Below, piece by piece: positions 41,784 to 51,751 of a stretch of 64,000 bases of DNA (the first letter of the stretch is position 1; every line of letters begins with the position of its first letter). Origin of the DNA: Agathobaculum hominis. Lineage in GTDB: Bacteria > Bacillota > Clostridia > Oscillospirales > Butyricicoccaceae. The DNA lies in the NCBI RefSeq assembly GCF_014288055.1, contig NZ_JACOPK010000003.1, positions 62,001 through 126,000 of the forward strand, read 5' to 3'. The notes below the pieces were generated by a model, which did no database searches, had not been told where the DNA came from, and was given only the letters and a program-made list of their open reading frames with translations. The translations under genes were made by a program, and so were the position numbers.

Positions 41784-43181
41784 ATGAAATTTTTTGAAGC
41801 CGTGCCGGACGAGCTGTTCTCGCCGCTCGCGTCCCCGAACCGGGCGCTGTACGCGGACGCGCTCGATGTGCTCTGCATGGCATACCGGCAAAAGCTCAGG
41901 CTGCCCGAGGACGAGCTGTACTCCATGCTGCGCAGCCGCCTGGAGCAGCAGCTCGCGGACGCGACCTTCGAGGGCGAGGACATCGACGAAAACGAGCTGC
42001 GCGATATTTCCGGACGCGCGCGCTTTCTCATCCGCAAGCTGTGTGCGAAGGGCTGGTTCGAGAAGGAGCGCGGCCCGGATTTCCGGGAGTACATCACCGT
42101 GCCGGGCTACGCGAGCCGTCTGCTCGAGCTGTTCCATGAGCTGCGCGATGACAGGCCGGCGCGCGGCTTTTCCTATGTGTTCGGCACCTATTCCGCGCTC
42201 CGGGTCGCGGACGAGACCGGCTCTGCCTATGAGAAGATGGCGGCGGTCTATACGGCCTTCGACAATACGCAGGCGCTCATCCGCCTGCTCCGGCTGGTCT
42301 ATCACAACGTAAAGCACTATTTTCAGATGCAGCTCGAGCTGCACGACGTCGGCGAGGTGCTTTCGTCCTATTTCGATGATTTCGGTCAGAAGGTCATCGA
42401 GGCGTACATCCGTCCGCTCAAGATCAAGGACTCCGTGCCGAAATACCGCGTGCCCATCCGCACGGTGCTCATGCGCTGGGCGGAGGACGACGAGCAGCTC
42501 GCCGCCATGGCGAGGGCGGCGCAGCAGGAGCGGCGCGGCGGCACGATGGAGGACTGCCGCGCGGACATCCTGCGCCGGATATTCTGGGTGCAGGAGTGCT
42601 ATGACGATCTGGAGCACGACTATCTCGATGAGATCGACGCACAGGTGCGCCGCTATACCCGCGCCGCGACGCAGAAGATCGAAAACCTCACGAGCCGGGA
42701 GCAGAACGTTCGCGGCGACCTCGACGCCGTGCTGACCGCGCTCTCGCACAGCCGCAGGGCGGACGGCCTGACCGACAGGCTGCGGCCGGTGTTTCAGCTG
42801 TATGAGCAGTCGTATCTGTCGGAAAAGAGCCTGTGGTACCGGAAACGCCCGGGAAAGCGGTCGAGAGCCGCTGCGGTGCTGATCGAGGAGAACGAAACCG
42901 ACGCCGCCTCCGCCGCGCAGGCGGCCGCGCTGCTGCACTCGGAATACGGCCGCGCCGCCGTCGCCGCCTGCGTGCAGGGCTGGCTGGGAGACCGGGATAC
43001 CTGCCTGTCGACGGACATTCCGCTCGAGAATGACAGGGACTATGTGATGAGCCTGCTCGCCGTGCTGTCCGGCGGCTCGAGGCGGGCGGCGTATCAGGTC
43101 GAGGAGCTCGGCGGCTCGGTCTGTGAAAACGGATATTCCATTCCAAAGGTGCAGTTCAGCCGGAAGGAGAACGAGAAATGA
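41784..43181 (+). CDS. jetA: Wadjet JetA / MksF-like kleisin subunit
   Basis: A 465-residue, mostly helical acidic protein matching the Firmicute JetA family. The N-terminal part FFEAVPDELFSPLASPNRAL, winged-helix-like segments and a long helix region (about 270-350) fit a kleisin/MukF-like role in linking the heads of an SMC dimer. The start at MKFFEAV follows CAGGAGGAT. Its stop overlaps jetB by 4 bases (ATGA). Wadjet systems extrude and cleave small circular DNA; cleavage needs JetD, which is not next to this operon. Confidence 0.8.
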   Translation: MKFFEAVPDELFSPLASPNRALYADALDVLCMAYRQKLRLPEDELYSMLRSRLEQQLADATFEGEDIDENELRDISGRARFLIRKLCAKGWFEKERGPDFREYITVPGYASRLLELFHELRDDRPARGFSYVFGTYSALRVADETGSAYEKMAAVYTAFDNTQALIRLLRLVYHNVKHYFQMQLELHDVGEVLSSYFDDFGQKVIEAYIRPLKIKDSVPKYRVPIRTVLMRWAEDDEQLAAMARAAQQERRGGTMEDCRADILRRIFWVQECYDDLEHDYLDEIDAQVRRYTRAATQKIENLTSREQNVRGDLDAVLTALSHSRRADGLTDRLRPVFQLYEQSYLSEKSLWYRKRPGKRSRAAAVLIEENETDAASAAQAAALLHSEYGRAAVAACVQGWLGDRDTCLSTDIPLENDRDYVMSLLAVLSGGSRRAAYQVEELGGSVCENGYSIPKVQFSRKENEK

Positions 43182-43810
43182 ATCTGGATTTTATAAGCAG
43201 CGCGACCGCGAAGGAGCTTCAGCAGTTCAAGTCGGTCTGCAATCAGCTGCTCAGCCGCACCTTTGTCGTGCGCACGCTGTACCGCCCGGGCAGGGAACGC
43301 CTGAACAACCCGGACTATACCTTTCTGTCCATCCATTTTGAGGCCGTGCGCGATTATCTCAGTCTGCTCGACTGGGATCTGCGGCACGACGAGGCGAACG
43401 GCTGCTTTTACGTCATCAATACGGACGAGGCAAACCGCCTCATCCTCTCCAAGAGAGAGACCGCCATCCTGCTCGCGCTGCGCATGCTGTACGACGAAAG
43501 TCAGGAACGTCTGGGGCTGGAGCAGGACGCGCTGTGCACCGTGCGCGAGGTGCTCGAAAAGGTCGTGACCGACTACGCCATCCTCCCGGCAAAGCCGAAC
43601 ATGGATGAATTCAGGCGCGCGATGCTCGTGTTCGAGAACCACTCCGTCATTCAGCGCATCGAAGGCAGATACAATCAGGCGGACTGCCGCTTTGCCATTC
43701 TGCCGACCATTCTGACCGCCGTTTCCGCGGAGAGACTGCACGAGGCGGCGGCTGTGCTGAGAAAGGAGGAGAATGCCGATGAAGAAGCTGAAGAAAATAC
43801 TGCTGATTAA
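43178..43810 (+). CDS. jetB: Wadjet JetB / MksE-like protein (DUF4194)
   Basis: A 210-residue protein of the DUF4194 type: LNNPDYTFLSIHFEAVRDYL, then RETAILLALRMLYDESQERL, an acidic C-terminal tail. JetB/MksE binds the kleisin and helps form the closed SMC ring. It overlaps jetA at the start and jetC at the end, which points to tight co-translation and fixed stoichiometry. Confidence 0.8.
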   Translation: MNLDFISSATAKELQQFKSVCNQLLSRTFVVRTLYRPGRERLNNPDYTFLSIHFEAVRDYLSLLDWDLRHDEANGCFYVINTDEANRLILSKRETAILLALRMLYDESQERLGLEQDALCTVREVLEKVVTDYAILPAKPNMDEFRRAMLVFENHSVIQRIEGRYNQADCRFAILPTILTAVSAERLHEAAAVLRKEENADEEAEENTAD

Positions 43811-46800
43811 CTGGCTGTATTTCGACAGGGAGCTGATCGAGGTAGGGGACGTGAACTTTCTGACCGGCAGGAACGGCGCCGGCAAGTCCACCGTCATCGA
43901 CGCGCTCCAGATCGTGCTCCTCGGCGAGACCAACGCGCGGAACTTCAATCTCGCCGCGAACGAGCGCTCGCAGCGCACGCTGGACGGCTATCTGCGCGCC
44001 GACATGGACGAGAACAATCCGCGCTCGCGCCGCGGAAAGGATTTTTCGAGTTATATCGCCTGCGAGTTTTATGATGATGCGGAGCGCAGCAGCTTTGTGT
44101 GCGGCGTCATGTTCGACTGCCGCCGCGACGGCAGCCGCCGCGACCATTTCTTCATCTACACCGGCACGCTGCCGGAAAACTGCTTCATCGAGAACGGGGA
44201 GGCCATCGACCTGCCGAGCCTGCGCCGCTTTCTCAAGGAGAACTGCCGCCGGGCGGAGGTCTGCGAGACCCAGTGGGAATACCGCCGCAATCTGCTCTCG
44301 CGCTGGAATGTACATACCGAGCAGGTGTTCCGCATGCTGAAAAAGGCGGTCTCCTTCCGCCCAATCGTCGATATCCAGCAGTTTATCACCGAGAATATCT
44401 GCGATGTTCCGGACAAGCCGGACATCGAGGCGATGCAGCAGAATATCCGCGACTACAAGCGTCATGAGCAGATGGCGCAGCGGCAGGAGGAAAAGCTCGC
44501 CGCGCTGAACGAGATCGCGAAGCTGTACGGGGAGATGCGGGACACGGCCGGGCGCTGGAAGCTCGAGTCGTTTCTTGTGCACTGGTCGCGCAGCGAGACG
44601 CTTCAGGCGCAGATCGACGGCCGCGAGCAGGAAAAGCGCACGTGCAGCGAGGAACGCGCGGCGGCGCAGCAGAAGATCGACTGTCTGGCGGCCGAGGTAC
44701 AGCAGAAGGAGGCGCAGCGGCAGGAATACATCCGCAAAAAGGACAGCAGCAATGCCTGCCGGGAGCTTGAGGAGCTGGACAGGGCAGGCCGCCGTCTGCT
44801 CGACGAGCAGGAAAAGCTGACGCGCAGGCTGGAGAACGAGGCGCTCGAGATCAAGCGCGAGGCGCTGCGTCTGGAGCATCTCGGAGAAACGGTCCTGAGC
44901 TGGGACGAGGAAGGCTCCCTCGACGCCGTCTGCGCGGCGGCGCAGCAGGTGCGCGGCGCATATGAGCCGCTGAAGAGCGGCGAAATGAGCATTTTCGCGC
45001 AGCCGCAGAGCGTGTTCGAGGCGGCGCAGGAGGCGACGGACGCGCTGATGAACGCCATGCAGGAGGCTTCTCACCGGCTCGGAGACCGTCTCACGGAGGC
45101 GCGGGAGCAGCTCGGAAAGAGGAAAAAGGTGCTCGCCGGTCTGCGCGATAACGTCAAGGACTATCCGCGCGGCCTGCTGGCGTGCCGGTCGCGGCTCGAG
45201 AGCGAGCTTGCGCAGCAGGTCGGCTCGCCGGTCGCCGTCAACATCCTCGCGGATGTTCTCGAGATCGCGGACGAGGCATGGCGCGGCGCGGTCGAGGGCT
45301 ATCTCGGCAGTCAGAAGCTGTATTTCCTTGTCGAACCGGCGTATTATCCGCAGGCGCTGCGCCTTTACGACAGTATCAGGCGCGACCCGAAATTCCGCGC
45401 CTTCGGCCTTGTCGACATCGGCAGCCTGCGCGAAAAGGAGCAGCTCCGTCCGATGGACGGCAGTCTTGCCGGAAAGGTCGAGACCGAAAACCCGCTCGCG
45501 CGCACCTATGTGGACTATCTGCTCGGGCGCGTGAAGTGCTGCGCGTCGGTCGACGAGCTGCGGCAGTACAGGACCGCGATCACGGCGGAGGGCATGCTGT
45601 ATCAGGGTTATGTCGCCCGTGCGCTCAGCCGCGAGAGGATGGATGACGCCTTTATCGGCCGCTACGCGGTCACGCTGCGCATCCGCCGTCTCGAGGAGGA
45701 AACGGCGCAGCTCGAGGACGAGCTTGCACGCAGGGAGCCGGTCTTTTCCGTACTGTCCCGGCAGAAGCAGCCGCTCCTGCTGCCGTATTTCGTGCAGAAG
45801 GTCGTGCCCGAACGGCAGGGCGATTACCTGCGCGTCGAGGAGATACGCGAGGAAAATGCGGCGCTCGAGGAGCAGCGCGGGCATATCAATCTGATGTGGA
45901 TCGAGGAGCAGGAAGCGCTGATCGAGCGCCTGAGCGGGGAGATCCATGCGCTGAGCCGGCAGAAGGAGGAGCAGATCTCGCTCCGCGGTCAGCTCGACGA
46001 GCGCATCCGTCAGCTGACAGATGAGATCCTGCCCGGACAGTACCGCGAGCAAAGCGAGATGCAGACCTTGCTCGAGAGGGAGTACACCGAGGCGTACCGT
46101 GATGAAACCGGCGTGCCGCGTTACCGCATGGAGCTTGCGCGGCTGAAAAAGCCGGAAAATGTGCTCCATGCGTTTTCCGAGAGCCGTGAGCAGGCCGAGA
46201 AGGACACGGAGACCGCGCGCAGCCGTCTGTTCGCGGCGCGCCGCGCGTATGCCGAGCGCTTTGCGCCGTGCCCGTTCCGCGCGGAGGCGCTCGACAACGA
46301 CGAATTCGACGCGGAGCGCCGTGCGCTCGAGGAGAGCGAGCTGCCGCGTTACCGCCGCAAGATCAGGGCGGCGCGCGAGAGCGCGATGGAGCAGTTCCAG
46401 AACGACTTCCTCTCCCGGCTCAAGAGCAGCATCGAGCAGGTGCAGGCACAGGTGAGAAATCTGAACCGGGCGCTGCGGCAGGCGCAGTTTGGCACGGACA
46501 GCTATCAGTTCCGCGTCGACCGCAGTCCGGATTACGCGGATTACTACGACATGATCATGGCGCCCGAGCTGATGGAGGGCGATATTACGCTGTTCTCCGC
46601 GCAGTTTCAGGAGAAATACGGTCCGCTGATCGACAGGCTGTTCAGCCAGATCACGATGGCGGACGATACGCAGCCGAGTGCCCGCAGGCAGAGCGAACTG
46701 CAGGAAAACATCGAGCGCTTCACGGATTTCCGCACCTATCTGAAATTTGACCTCGAGACCACAGACCAGAACGGCTCGAAGCAGCTGCTTTCGCAGACCA

Positions 46801-47129
46801 TGGGCACGAAATCGGGCGGCGAGACGCAGACGCCGTTTTATATTTCGGTCCTCGCCTCCTTCGCGCAGCTCTACCGCGTCAGCGATACCTCGAGTCTGGG
46901 CAACACCGTGCGGCTCGTGGTGTTCGACGAGGCGTTCAACAAGATGGACAGCGAGCGCATCGTGGAAAGCGTGCGCCTGCTGCGGGGGATGGGGCTTCAG
47001 GCGGTCATCTGCACGCCGCCGGACAAGGTCGCAGACCTCATGCCGATCGCGGACCGCACGCTGCTGGTCGACAAGCAGAAATACCGTATGCACATCCTGC
47101 CGTTCGGCAGGGAGCTCGCGCAGGAGTAA
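43779..47129 (+). CDS. jetC: Wadjet JetC / MksB-like SMC ATPase
   Basis: An 1116-residue SMC-type ATPase. Walker A is GRNGAGKST (residues 30-38), the ABC signature is near 1010 (KSGGETQTPFYISVL) and Walker B near 1046 (LVVFDEAFNKMD). Long coiled coils fill about 250-400 and 660-900 around a hinge. The ATG at 43779 is 9 bases from AAGGAGG, better than the ATG at 43773, which is only 3 bases away. It is the motor for DNA loop extrusion. No jetD (nuclease) gene follows; the next gene is livJ. Confidence 0.85.
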   Translation: MKKLKKILLINWLYFDRELIEVGDVNFLTGRNGAGKSTVIDALQIVLLGETNARNFNLAANERSQRTLDGYLRADMDENNPRSRRGKDFSSYIACEFYDDAERSSFVCGVMFDCRRDGSRRDHFFIYTGTLPENCFIENGEAIDLPSLRRFLKENCRRAEVCETQWEYRRNLLSRWNVHTEQVFRMLKKAVSFRPIVDIQQFITENICDVPDKPDIEAMQQNIRDYKRHEQMAQRQEEKLAALNEIAKLYGEMRDTAGRWKLESFLVHWSRSETLQAQIDGREQEKRTCSEERAAAQQKIDCLAAEVQQKEAQRQEYIRKKDSSNACRELEELDRAGRRLLDEQEKLTRRLENEALEIKREALRLEHLGETVLSWDEEGSLDAVCAAAQQVRGAYEPLKSGEMSIFAQPQSVFEAAQEATDALMNAMQEASHRLGDRLTEAREQLGKRKKVLAGLRDNVKDYPRGLLACRSRLESELAQQVGSPVAVNILADVLEIADEAWRGAVEGYLGSQKLYFLVEPAYYPQALRLYDSIRRDPKFRAFGLVDIGSLREKEQLRPMDGSLAGKVETENPLARTYVDYLLGRVKCCASVDELRQYRTAITAEGMLYQGYVARALSRERMDDAFIGRYAVTLRIRRLEEETAQLEDELARREPVFSVLSRQKQPLLLPYFVQKVVPERQGDYLRVEEIREENAALEEQRGHINLMWIEEQEALIERLSGEIHALSRQKEEQISLRGQLDERIRQLTDEILPGQYREQSEMQTLLEREYTEAYRDETGVPRYRMELARLKKPENVLHAFSESREQAEKDTETARSRLFAARRAYAERFAPCPFRAEALDNDEFDAERRALEESELPRYRRKIRAARESAMEQFQNDFLSRLKSSIEQVQAQVRNLNRALRQAQFGTDSYQFRVDRSPDYADYYDMIMAPELMEGDITLFSAQFQEKYGPLIDRLFSQITMADDTQPSARRQSELQENIERFTDFRTYLKFDLETTDQNGSKQLLSQTMGTKSGGETQTPFYISVLASFAQLYRVSDTSSLGNTVRLVVFDEAFNKMDSERIVESVRLLRGMGLQAVICTPPDKVADLMPIADRTLLVDKQKYRMHILPFGRELAQE

Positions 47130-47130
47130 G

Positions 47131-47280
47131 AACCGCGCAGGCGCATCCAAACCGAGGGCGTGTACCTCGGTTTTGTTGCGTCCGGAGGGAGAAGGTTTCC
47201 GCATGGGAACGTTCGGACGACTCGTGTTCTGCGCAGTCAGAATACAGATTGTCGGAAAAACGATAGTTTTTTCGACAGGT
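47131..47280 (+). repeat. Dispersed 3'-end repeat, copy 2
   Basis: It starts directly after the jetC stop: AACCGCGC, then GCGTGTACCTCGGTTTTG, then CGGACGACTCGTGTTCTGCG and ACAGATTGTCGGAAAAACGA. CCAAACCGAGG and CCTCGGTTTTG within it also form a terminator-like hairpin. It matches 38521-38612, with a longer middle. Confidence 0.7.
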
Positions 47281-47282
47281 TC

Positions 47283-47312
47283 AAACCGGGGACAGGCTCC
47301 CCGGTTTTTTTG
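47283..47312 (+). terminator. Terminator after the repeat
   Basis: AAACCGGGG and CCCCGGTTT around a short loop, with a T-run. The rest of 47313-47603 is AT-rich leader sequence before livJ with a TATAAT at about 47532 and no clear -35. Confidence 0.8.
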
Positions 47313-47603
47313 TAGAGGAAAAGCTCCGGAAACGGACAGGAAAACACGCCTGCGGGACACATCGCAGAACGGACTGCACGGGGAGAAAAAACTGCATCCT
47401 TCCTTGCGATACGGACAAATGTCTTTATGCAGAAAACACAAAAATGAACGAATTGATTTTTTAATAATCGGTAGATTATCTGAAATTGTTGAAAACTCAA
47501 AAAAAAACGTGCCGATGAGCCGAGAGAGTAGTATAATAAACACAATAATCAGACGGGATGGATAGGAAAACCTCCATTCCAGAGATGAAAAGGAGAAATC
47601 ACC

Positions 47604-48788
47604 ATGAAAAAGACACTCAGTATGCTTCTGGCCGGCGCAATGCTGGCTGCGGCGCTGACCGGCTGCGGTTCTTCCGCTTCCACCGGCTCCGACAGTGCAG
47701 ACAGCTCGACCGACAGCTCCGCTTCCGGCGCAGCCTTCAAGCTCGGCGGCACCGGCCCGCTGACCGGCGCAGCCGCAATTTACGGCAACGCCTGCAAGAA
47801 CGGCGCACAGATCGCGGTTGACGAGATCAACGCCGAAGGCGGCGATATTCAGTTCGAGCTGAACTATCAGGACGACGAGGGCGACGCCGAGAAGGCCGTT
47901 AACGCCTACAACACCCTGAAGGACTGGGGCATGCAGCTGTCCCTCGGCTCCGTAACCTCCAAGCCGTGCGAGGCTACCGCAGCAGAGACTTACAGCGACC
48001 GCATTTTCGCTCTGACCCCGTCCGCTTCCTCCACCGGTACCACCGAGGGCAAGGACAATATGTTCCAGATGTGCTTCATCGACCCGGCGCAGGGTACTCT
48101 GGCTGCTGACAAGATCGCAGAGAAGAAGCTCGGCACCAAGATCGCTATCATCTGGAAGAACGATGACGTTTACTCCACCGGTATCCACGACAAGTTCGTA
48201 GAAGAGGCAAAGACCAAGGGTCTCGAGGTCGTTTCCGACATGACCTTTACCGATTCCTCTGCGAACGATTTCTCCGTACAGCTGAACGACGCCAAGAGCA
48301 AGGGCGCGGAGCTCGTGTTCCTGCCGATCTACTACCAGCCGGCTTCCCTCATCCTGACGCAGGCGCATGACATGGGCTTCCAGACCACCTTCTTCGGCGT
48401 AGACGGCATGGACGGCATCCTGACCCTTGAAGGCTTTGATACCTCTCTGGCTGAGGGCCTGATGCTGATGACCCCGTTCAACGCAAACTCCACCGATGAA
48501 AAGACCGCTTCCTTCGTTAAGAAGTATCAGGAGCAGTTCGGCGAAACCCCGAACCAGTTCGCAGCTGACGCTTACGACTGCGTATACGCTTACAAGCAGG
48601 CTCTCGAGAACGCGGGCGCTACCCCGGATATGTCCGCTGAGGACCTGTGCGACAAGATGATCGAGCAGTTTACCTCCATGACCTTCGACGGCCTGACCGG
48701 TACCAGCGCAACCTGGAGCACCGAGGGCGCTGTCACCAAGGACCCGACCGTTGCTGTAATCAAGGACGGCAAGTACGTAAACGTATAA
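47604..48788 (+). CDS. livJ: Branched-chain amino-acid ABC transporter, substrate-binding lipoprotein
   Basis: A 394-residue exported protein. The lipobox LTGCGS after a signal peptide (KKTLSMLLAGAMLAAA) shows lipidation at Cys, followed by a Ser-rich linker and a periplasmic-binding fold type I (LGGTGPLTGAAAIYGNACKN). It captures Leu, Ile or Val, or a related amino acid. The preference for frequent codons is stronger than in its neighbours, as expected for an abundant protein. A partial terminator separates it from the permease genes. Confidence 0.9.
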   Translation: MKKTLSMLLAGAMLAAALTGCGSSASTGSDSADSSTDSSASGAAFKLGGTGPLTGAAAIYGNACKNGAQIAVDEINAEGGDIQFELNYQDDEGDAEKAVNAYNTLKDWGMQLSLGSVTSKPCEATAAETYSDRIFALTPSASSTGTTEGKDNMFQMCFIDPAQGTLAADKIAEKKLGTKIAIIWKNDDVYSTGIHDKFVEEAKTKGLEVVSDMTFTDSSANDFSVQLNDAKSKGAELVFLPIYYQPASLILTQAHDMGFQTTFFGVDGMDGILTLEGFDTSLAEGLMLMTPFNANSTDEKTASFVKKYQEQFGETPNQFAADAYDCVYAYKQALENAGATPDMSAEDLCDKMIEQFTSMTFDGLTGTSATWSTEGAVTKDPTVAVIKDGKYVNV

Positions 48789-48830
48789 TCCACTGAAATA
48801 TATTTCATAGCGGATTGCTCAAAGGCGAGT

Positions 48831-48860
48831 GAAGGAGGGCTGTTTTGCAAGCCCTCCTTT
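48831..48860 (+). terminator. Partial terminator after livJ
   Basis: GAAGGAGGGC and GCCCTCCTTTC pair around a 10-base loop. Such internal hairpins raise binding-protein levels relative to the membrane parts. A second GC-rich hairpin lies at 48894-48940. Confidence 0.65.
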
Positions 48861-48986
48861 CCGCCTATTCTTCTGCATTCCATCTGTTTTTTATGGGGTG
48901 GGGCGACGGCTTGACGCGGCTCGCCGAGCCACCGCCCCATTTCATAAGCAATTTTTGAGAGAAATATGATTTGAGGTGTTCCAAAC

Positions 48987-49868
48987 ATGAGCTTTTTGAA
49001 CCATTTGATCAGCGGCATCAGTCTGGGCAGCATCTACGCGATCATCGCACTGGGCTATACGATGGTTTACGGCATTGCGAAAATGCTGAACTTTGCCCAC
49101 GGCGATGTCATCATGGTAGGCGGCTATATGTGCTTCTGCGCGACGACCTATCTCGGCTGGCCGGCATGGATGGGTGTCGTGCTCGCGATCATCGTCTGCA
49201 CGGTGCTCGGCATGGCGATCGAAAGACTGGCCTACAAGCCGCTGCGCGCGGCTCCGTCGCTCGCCGTTCTGATCACCGCCATCGGCGTTTCCTACTTCCT
49301 CCAGAATGCGGCGCTGCTGATCTGGACCTCCAACCCCAAGAGCTTCAGCTCGGTCGTCACCGGCGACGCGATCAGCCTGTTCGGCGGTCAGCTCCAGATT
49401 TCCCGCGTGACACTCGTCACCGTGTTCGCCTGCGTCGTCATCATGGTCGCGCTCATGCTGTTCACCGGCAAGAGCAAGGTCGGCACCGCGATGCGCGCGG
49501 TATCCGAGGACAAGGGCGCGGCGCAGCTGATGGGCATTAACGTCAACACGACCATTTCCATCACCTTCGCCATCGGCTCGGGCCTCGCGGCGATCGCAGG
49601 CGTGCTGCTCTGCTCCGCCTATCCGACCCTGATGCCGACGACCGGCTCCCTGCCCGGCATCAAGGCCTTCACCGCAGCCGTATTCGGCGGCATCGGCTCG
49701 ATCCCGGGCGCGTTCGTCGGCGGCGTGCTGCTCGGCATCATCGAGATCTTCGCCAAGGCGTACATTTCCACCCAGCTGTCCGACGCGATCGTGTTCGGCG
49801 TGCTGATCGTGGTGCTGCTCGTCAAGCCGGACGGCCTGCTCGGCAAGCACGTGAGCGAAAAGGTTTAA
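48987..49868 (+). CDS. livH: Branched-chain amino-acid ABC transporter permease
   Basis: A 293-residue permease with about eight membrane segments. Motifs LNFAHGDVIMVGGYMCFCAT and MRAVSEDKGAAQLMGINV are typical of LivH. It forms the membrane channel with LivM. It lies between livJ and livM, 16 bases before livM. Confidence 0.9.
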   Translation: MSFLNHLISGISLGSIYAIIALGYTMVYGIAKMLNFAHGDVIMVGGYMCFCATTYLGWPAWMGVVLAIIVCTVLGMAIERLAYKPLRAAPSLAVLITAIGVSYFLQNAALLIWTSNPKSFSSVVTGDAISLFGGQLQISRVTLVTVFACVVIMVALMLFTGKSKVGTAMRAVSEDKGAAQLMGINVNTTISITFAIGSGLAAIAGVLLCSAYPTLMPTTGSLPGIKAFTAAVFGGIGSIPGAFVGGVLLGIIEIFAKAYISTQLSDAIVFGVLIVVLLVKPDGLLGKHVSEKV

Positions 49869-49884
49869 GGGGGAGGCATCGGAT

Positions 49885-50970
49885 ATGAACAAGTTAAAAT
49901 CCTATGCGGCGTCCAGACGCGGACGCGATACCCTGCTTTCGTTCGGTATCGTCATCGCTGCATTCATCATCGTACAGGCGCTCATCGCGGGCGGCATGAT
50001 CTCGAGTCAGATCAAGGGCCTGCTCGTGCCGATCTGCGCGTATGTCGTCATGGCGATCTCGCTCAACATGACCGTCGGTATCCTCGGCGAGCTGTCGCTC
50101 GGCCACGCCGGCTTCATGTCGGTCGGCGCGTTCGCCGGCATCGTCACCACGACCTGCCTTGCGGACGCCATCCCGCTCGCGCCGCTGCGTCTGGCTGTCG
50201 CCATGATCGTCGGCGCGGCCTTCGCGGCGCTCGCCGGCGTCATCGTCGGCGTGCCGGTGCTCCGCCTCAAGGGCGACTACCTCGCCATCGTTACTCTCGC
50301 CTTTGGCGAGATCATCAAGAACATCGTCAACGTCATGTACCTCGGCAGGGATGCGGACGGCCTGCATTTCAGCCTGGTCGAGCAGAATTTTCAGCTCGGC
50401 GACGGCGGCAAGATGATCATCAACGGACCGATCGGCGTATCGGGCGTTGCCAAGATCTCGACGTTCACCTCGGGCGTCGTTCTCATCCTCGTGACCCTGT
50501 TCTTCGTGCTGAACTTTATCAACAGCCGCACCGGCCGCGCAGTCATGGCGGTCCGCGACAACAAGATCGCGGCCGACTCCATCGGCATTTCGGTCACGCA
50601 CTACAAGCTGCTCGCCTTCGTCGTTTCCGCGGCCTTCGCCGGCATGGCAGGCACGCTGTACGCGATGAACTTCTCGACCGTTACTGCGGCGAAGTTCGAC
50701 TTCAACACCTCTATCCTCGTGCTCGTATTCGTCGTTCTGGGCGGCCTCGGCAACATCTGGGGCTCGATCATCGCGGCGGCGCTGCTCACGCTGCTGCCTG
50801 AGCTGCTGCGCGGCCTGAGCAACTACCGTATGCTCATCTACGCGATCCTGCTGATCGTGATGATGCTGTTCAACAACTCCTCGCTCAAAAAGCGCATGCT
50901 CGAAAAGCGCGGCATGAAGCAGATGGAAAAGCTCGAGAGAGCGGAGAAGTCCGGAAAGGAGGGCGCGTAA
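49885..50970 (+). CDS. livM: Branched-chain amino-acid ABC transporter permease
   Basis: A 361-residue permease. LSLGHAGFMSVGAFAGIVTT and AVRDNKIAADSIGISVTHYK are LivM signatures; the C-terminus has a Lys/Glu-rich cytoplasmic tail. It pairs with LivH and ends 3 bases before livG. Confidence 0.9.
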   Translation: MNKLKSYAASRRGRDTLLSFGIVIAAFIIVQALIAGGMISSQIKGLLVPICAYVVMAISLNMTVGILGELSLGHAGFMSVGAFAGIVTTTCLADAIPLAPLRLAVAMIVGAAFAALAGVIVGVPVLRLKGDYLAIVTLAFGEIIKNIVNVMYLGRDADGLHFSLVEQNFQLGDGGKMIINGPIGVSGVAKISTFTSGVVLILVTLFFVLNFINSRTGRAVMAVRDNKIAADSIGISVTHYKLLAFVVSAAFAGMAGTLYAMNFSTVTAAKFDFNTSILVLVFVVLGGLGNIWGSIIAAALLTLLPELLRGLSNYRMLIYAILLIVMMLFNNSSLKKRMLEKRGMKQMEKLERAEKSGKEGA

Positions 50971-50973
50971 CTC

Positions 50974-51732
50974 ATGGCTATGCTCGAAGTAACCTCGCTC
51001 GGCATTTCGTTCGGCGGCCTTCGCGCCGTTGACGAGCTGAGCATGAAGATCGAAAAGGGCGGTCTGGTCGGTCTCATCGGCCCGAACGGCGCCGGCAAGA
51101 CCACCGTCTTCAATATGCTGACCGGCGTATACCGCCCGACTGACGGCGGCATCCGTCTGGACGGACAGAACCTCATCGGCAAGAAGCCGCACGAGATCTG
51201 CAAAATGGGCGTTGCCCGCACCTTCCAGAACATCCGCCTGTTCTCCGAACTGAGCGTTCTGGACAACGTAAAGACCGGTCTGCACAACCAGATCACCTAC
51301 TCGTTCGCGGAAAGCATGTTCCACCTCGGCTCCTACCGTAAAAAGGAGAAACAGATGGACGAGAAGGCGATGGAGCTGCTGAGCGTGTTCGGTCTGGAGA
51401 GCGTCGCGGACTACCGCGCGGCCAACCTGCCATACGGCAAGCAGCGCAAGCTCGAGATCGCGCGCGCGCTCGCGACCGAGCCCAAGCTGCTGCTGCTCGA
51501 CGAGCCGGCAGCCGGCATGAACCCGAACGAGACCGAGGAGCTGATGGAGACCATCGAAGTCGTCCGCAAGCGCTTCGGCGTCACCGTCCTGCTCATCGAG
51601 CACGACATGAAGCTGGTCTCGGGTATCTGCGAATATCTGTATGTACTCAACTTCGGCCGTCTGCTCGCGGAGGGCACGCCGAAGGAAGTTCTGAGCAATC
51701 CGGAAGTCGTCAAGGCTTATCTGGGCGAATAA
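50974..51732 (+). CDS. livG: Branched-chain amino-acid ABC transporter ATPase
   Basis: A 252-residue ATPase. Walker A GPNGAGKTT, a LivG-type insertion with ARTFQNIRLF, the signature-like LPYGKQRKLEIARAL and Walker B LLLLDEPAAGMNP are all intact. The liv genes run in one operon. Confidence 0.92.
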   Translation: MAMLEVTSLGISFGGLRAVDELSMKIEKGGLVGLIGPNGAGKTTVFNMLTGVYRPTDGGIRLDGQNLIGKKPHEICKMGVARTFQNIRLFSELSVLDNVKTGLHNQITYSFAESMFHLGSYRKKEKQMDEKAMELLSVFGLESVADYRAANLPYGKQRKLEIARALATEPKLLLLDEPAAGMNPNETEELMETIEVVRKRFGVTVLLIEHDMKLVSGICEYLYVLNFGRLLAEGTPKEVLSNPEVVKAYLGE

Positions 51733-51751
51733 GAGAGGAGGAAACAAGCTT

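Noticed and set aside
40837..47129. CAT gene as a fourth member of the jet operon
   Set aside because: A gap of 281 bases and a separate promoter at 41702-41730 lie between them.
43647..48368. A 1573-codon open frame antisense to jetC and livJ
   Set aside because: It covers well-supported genes on the other strand; residue make-up is typical of an antisense shadow.
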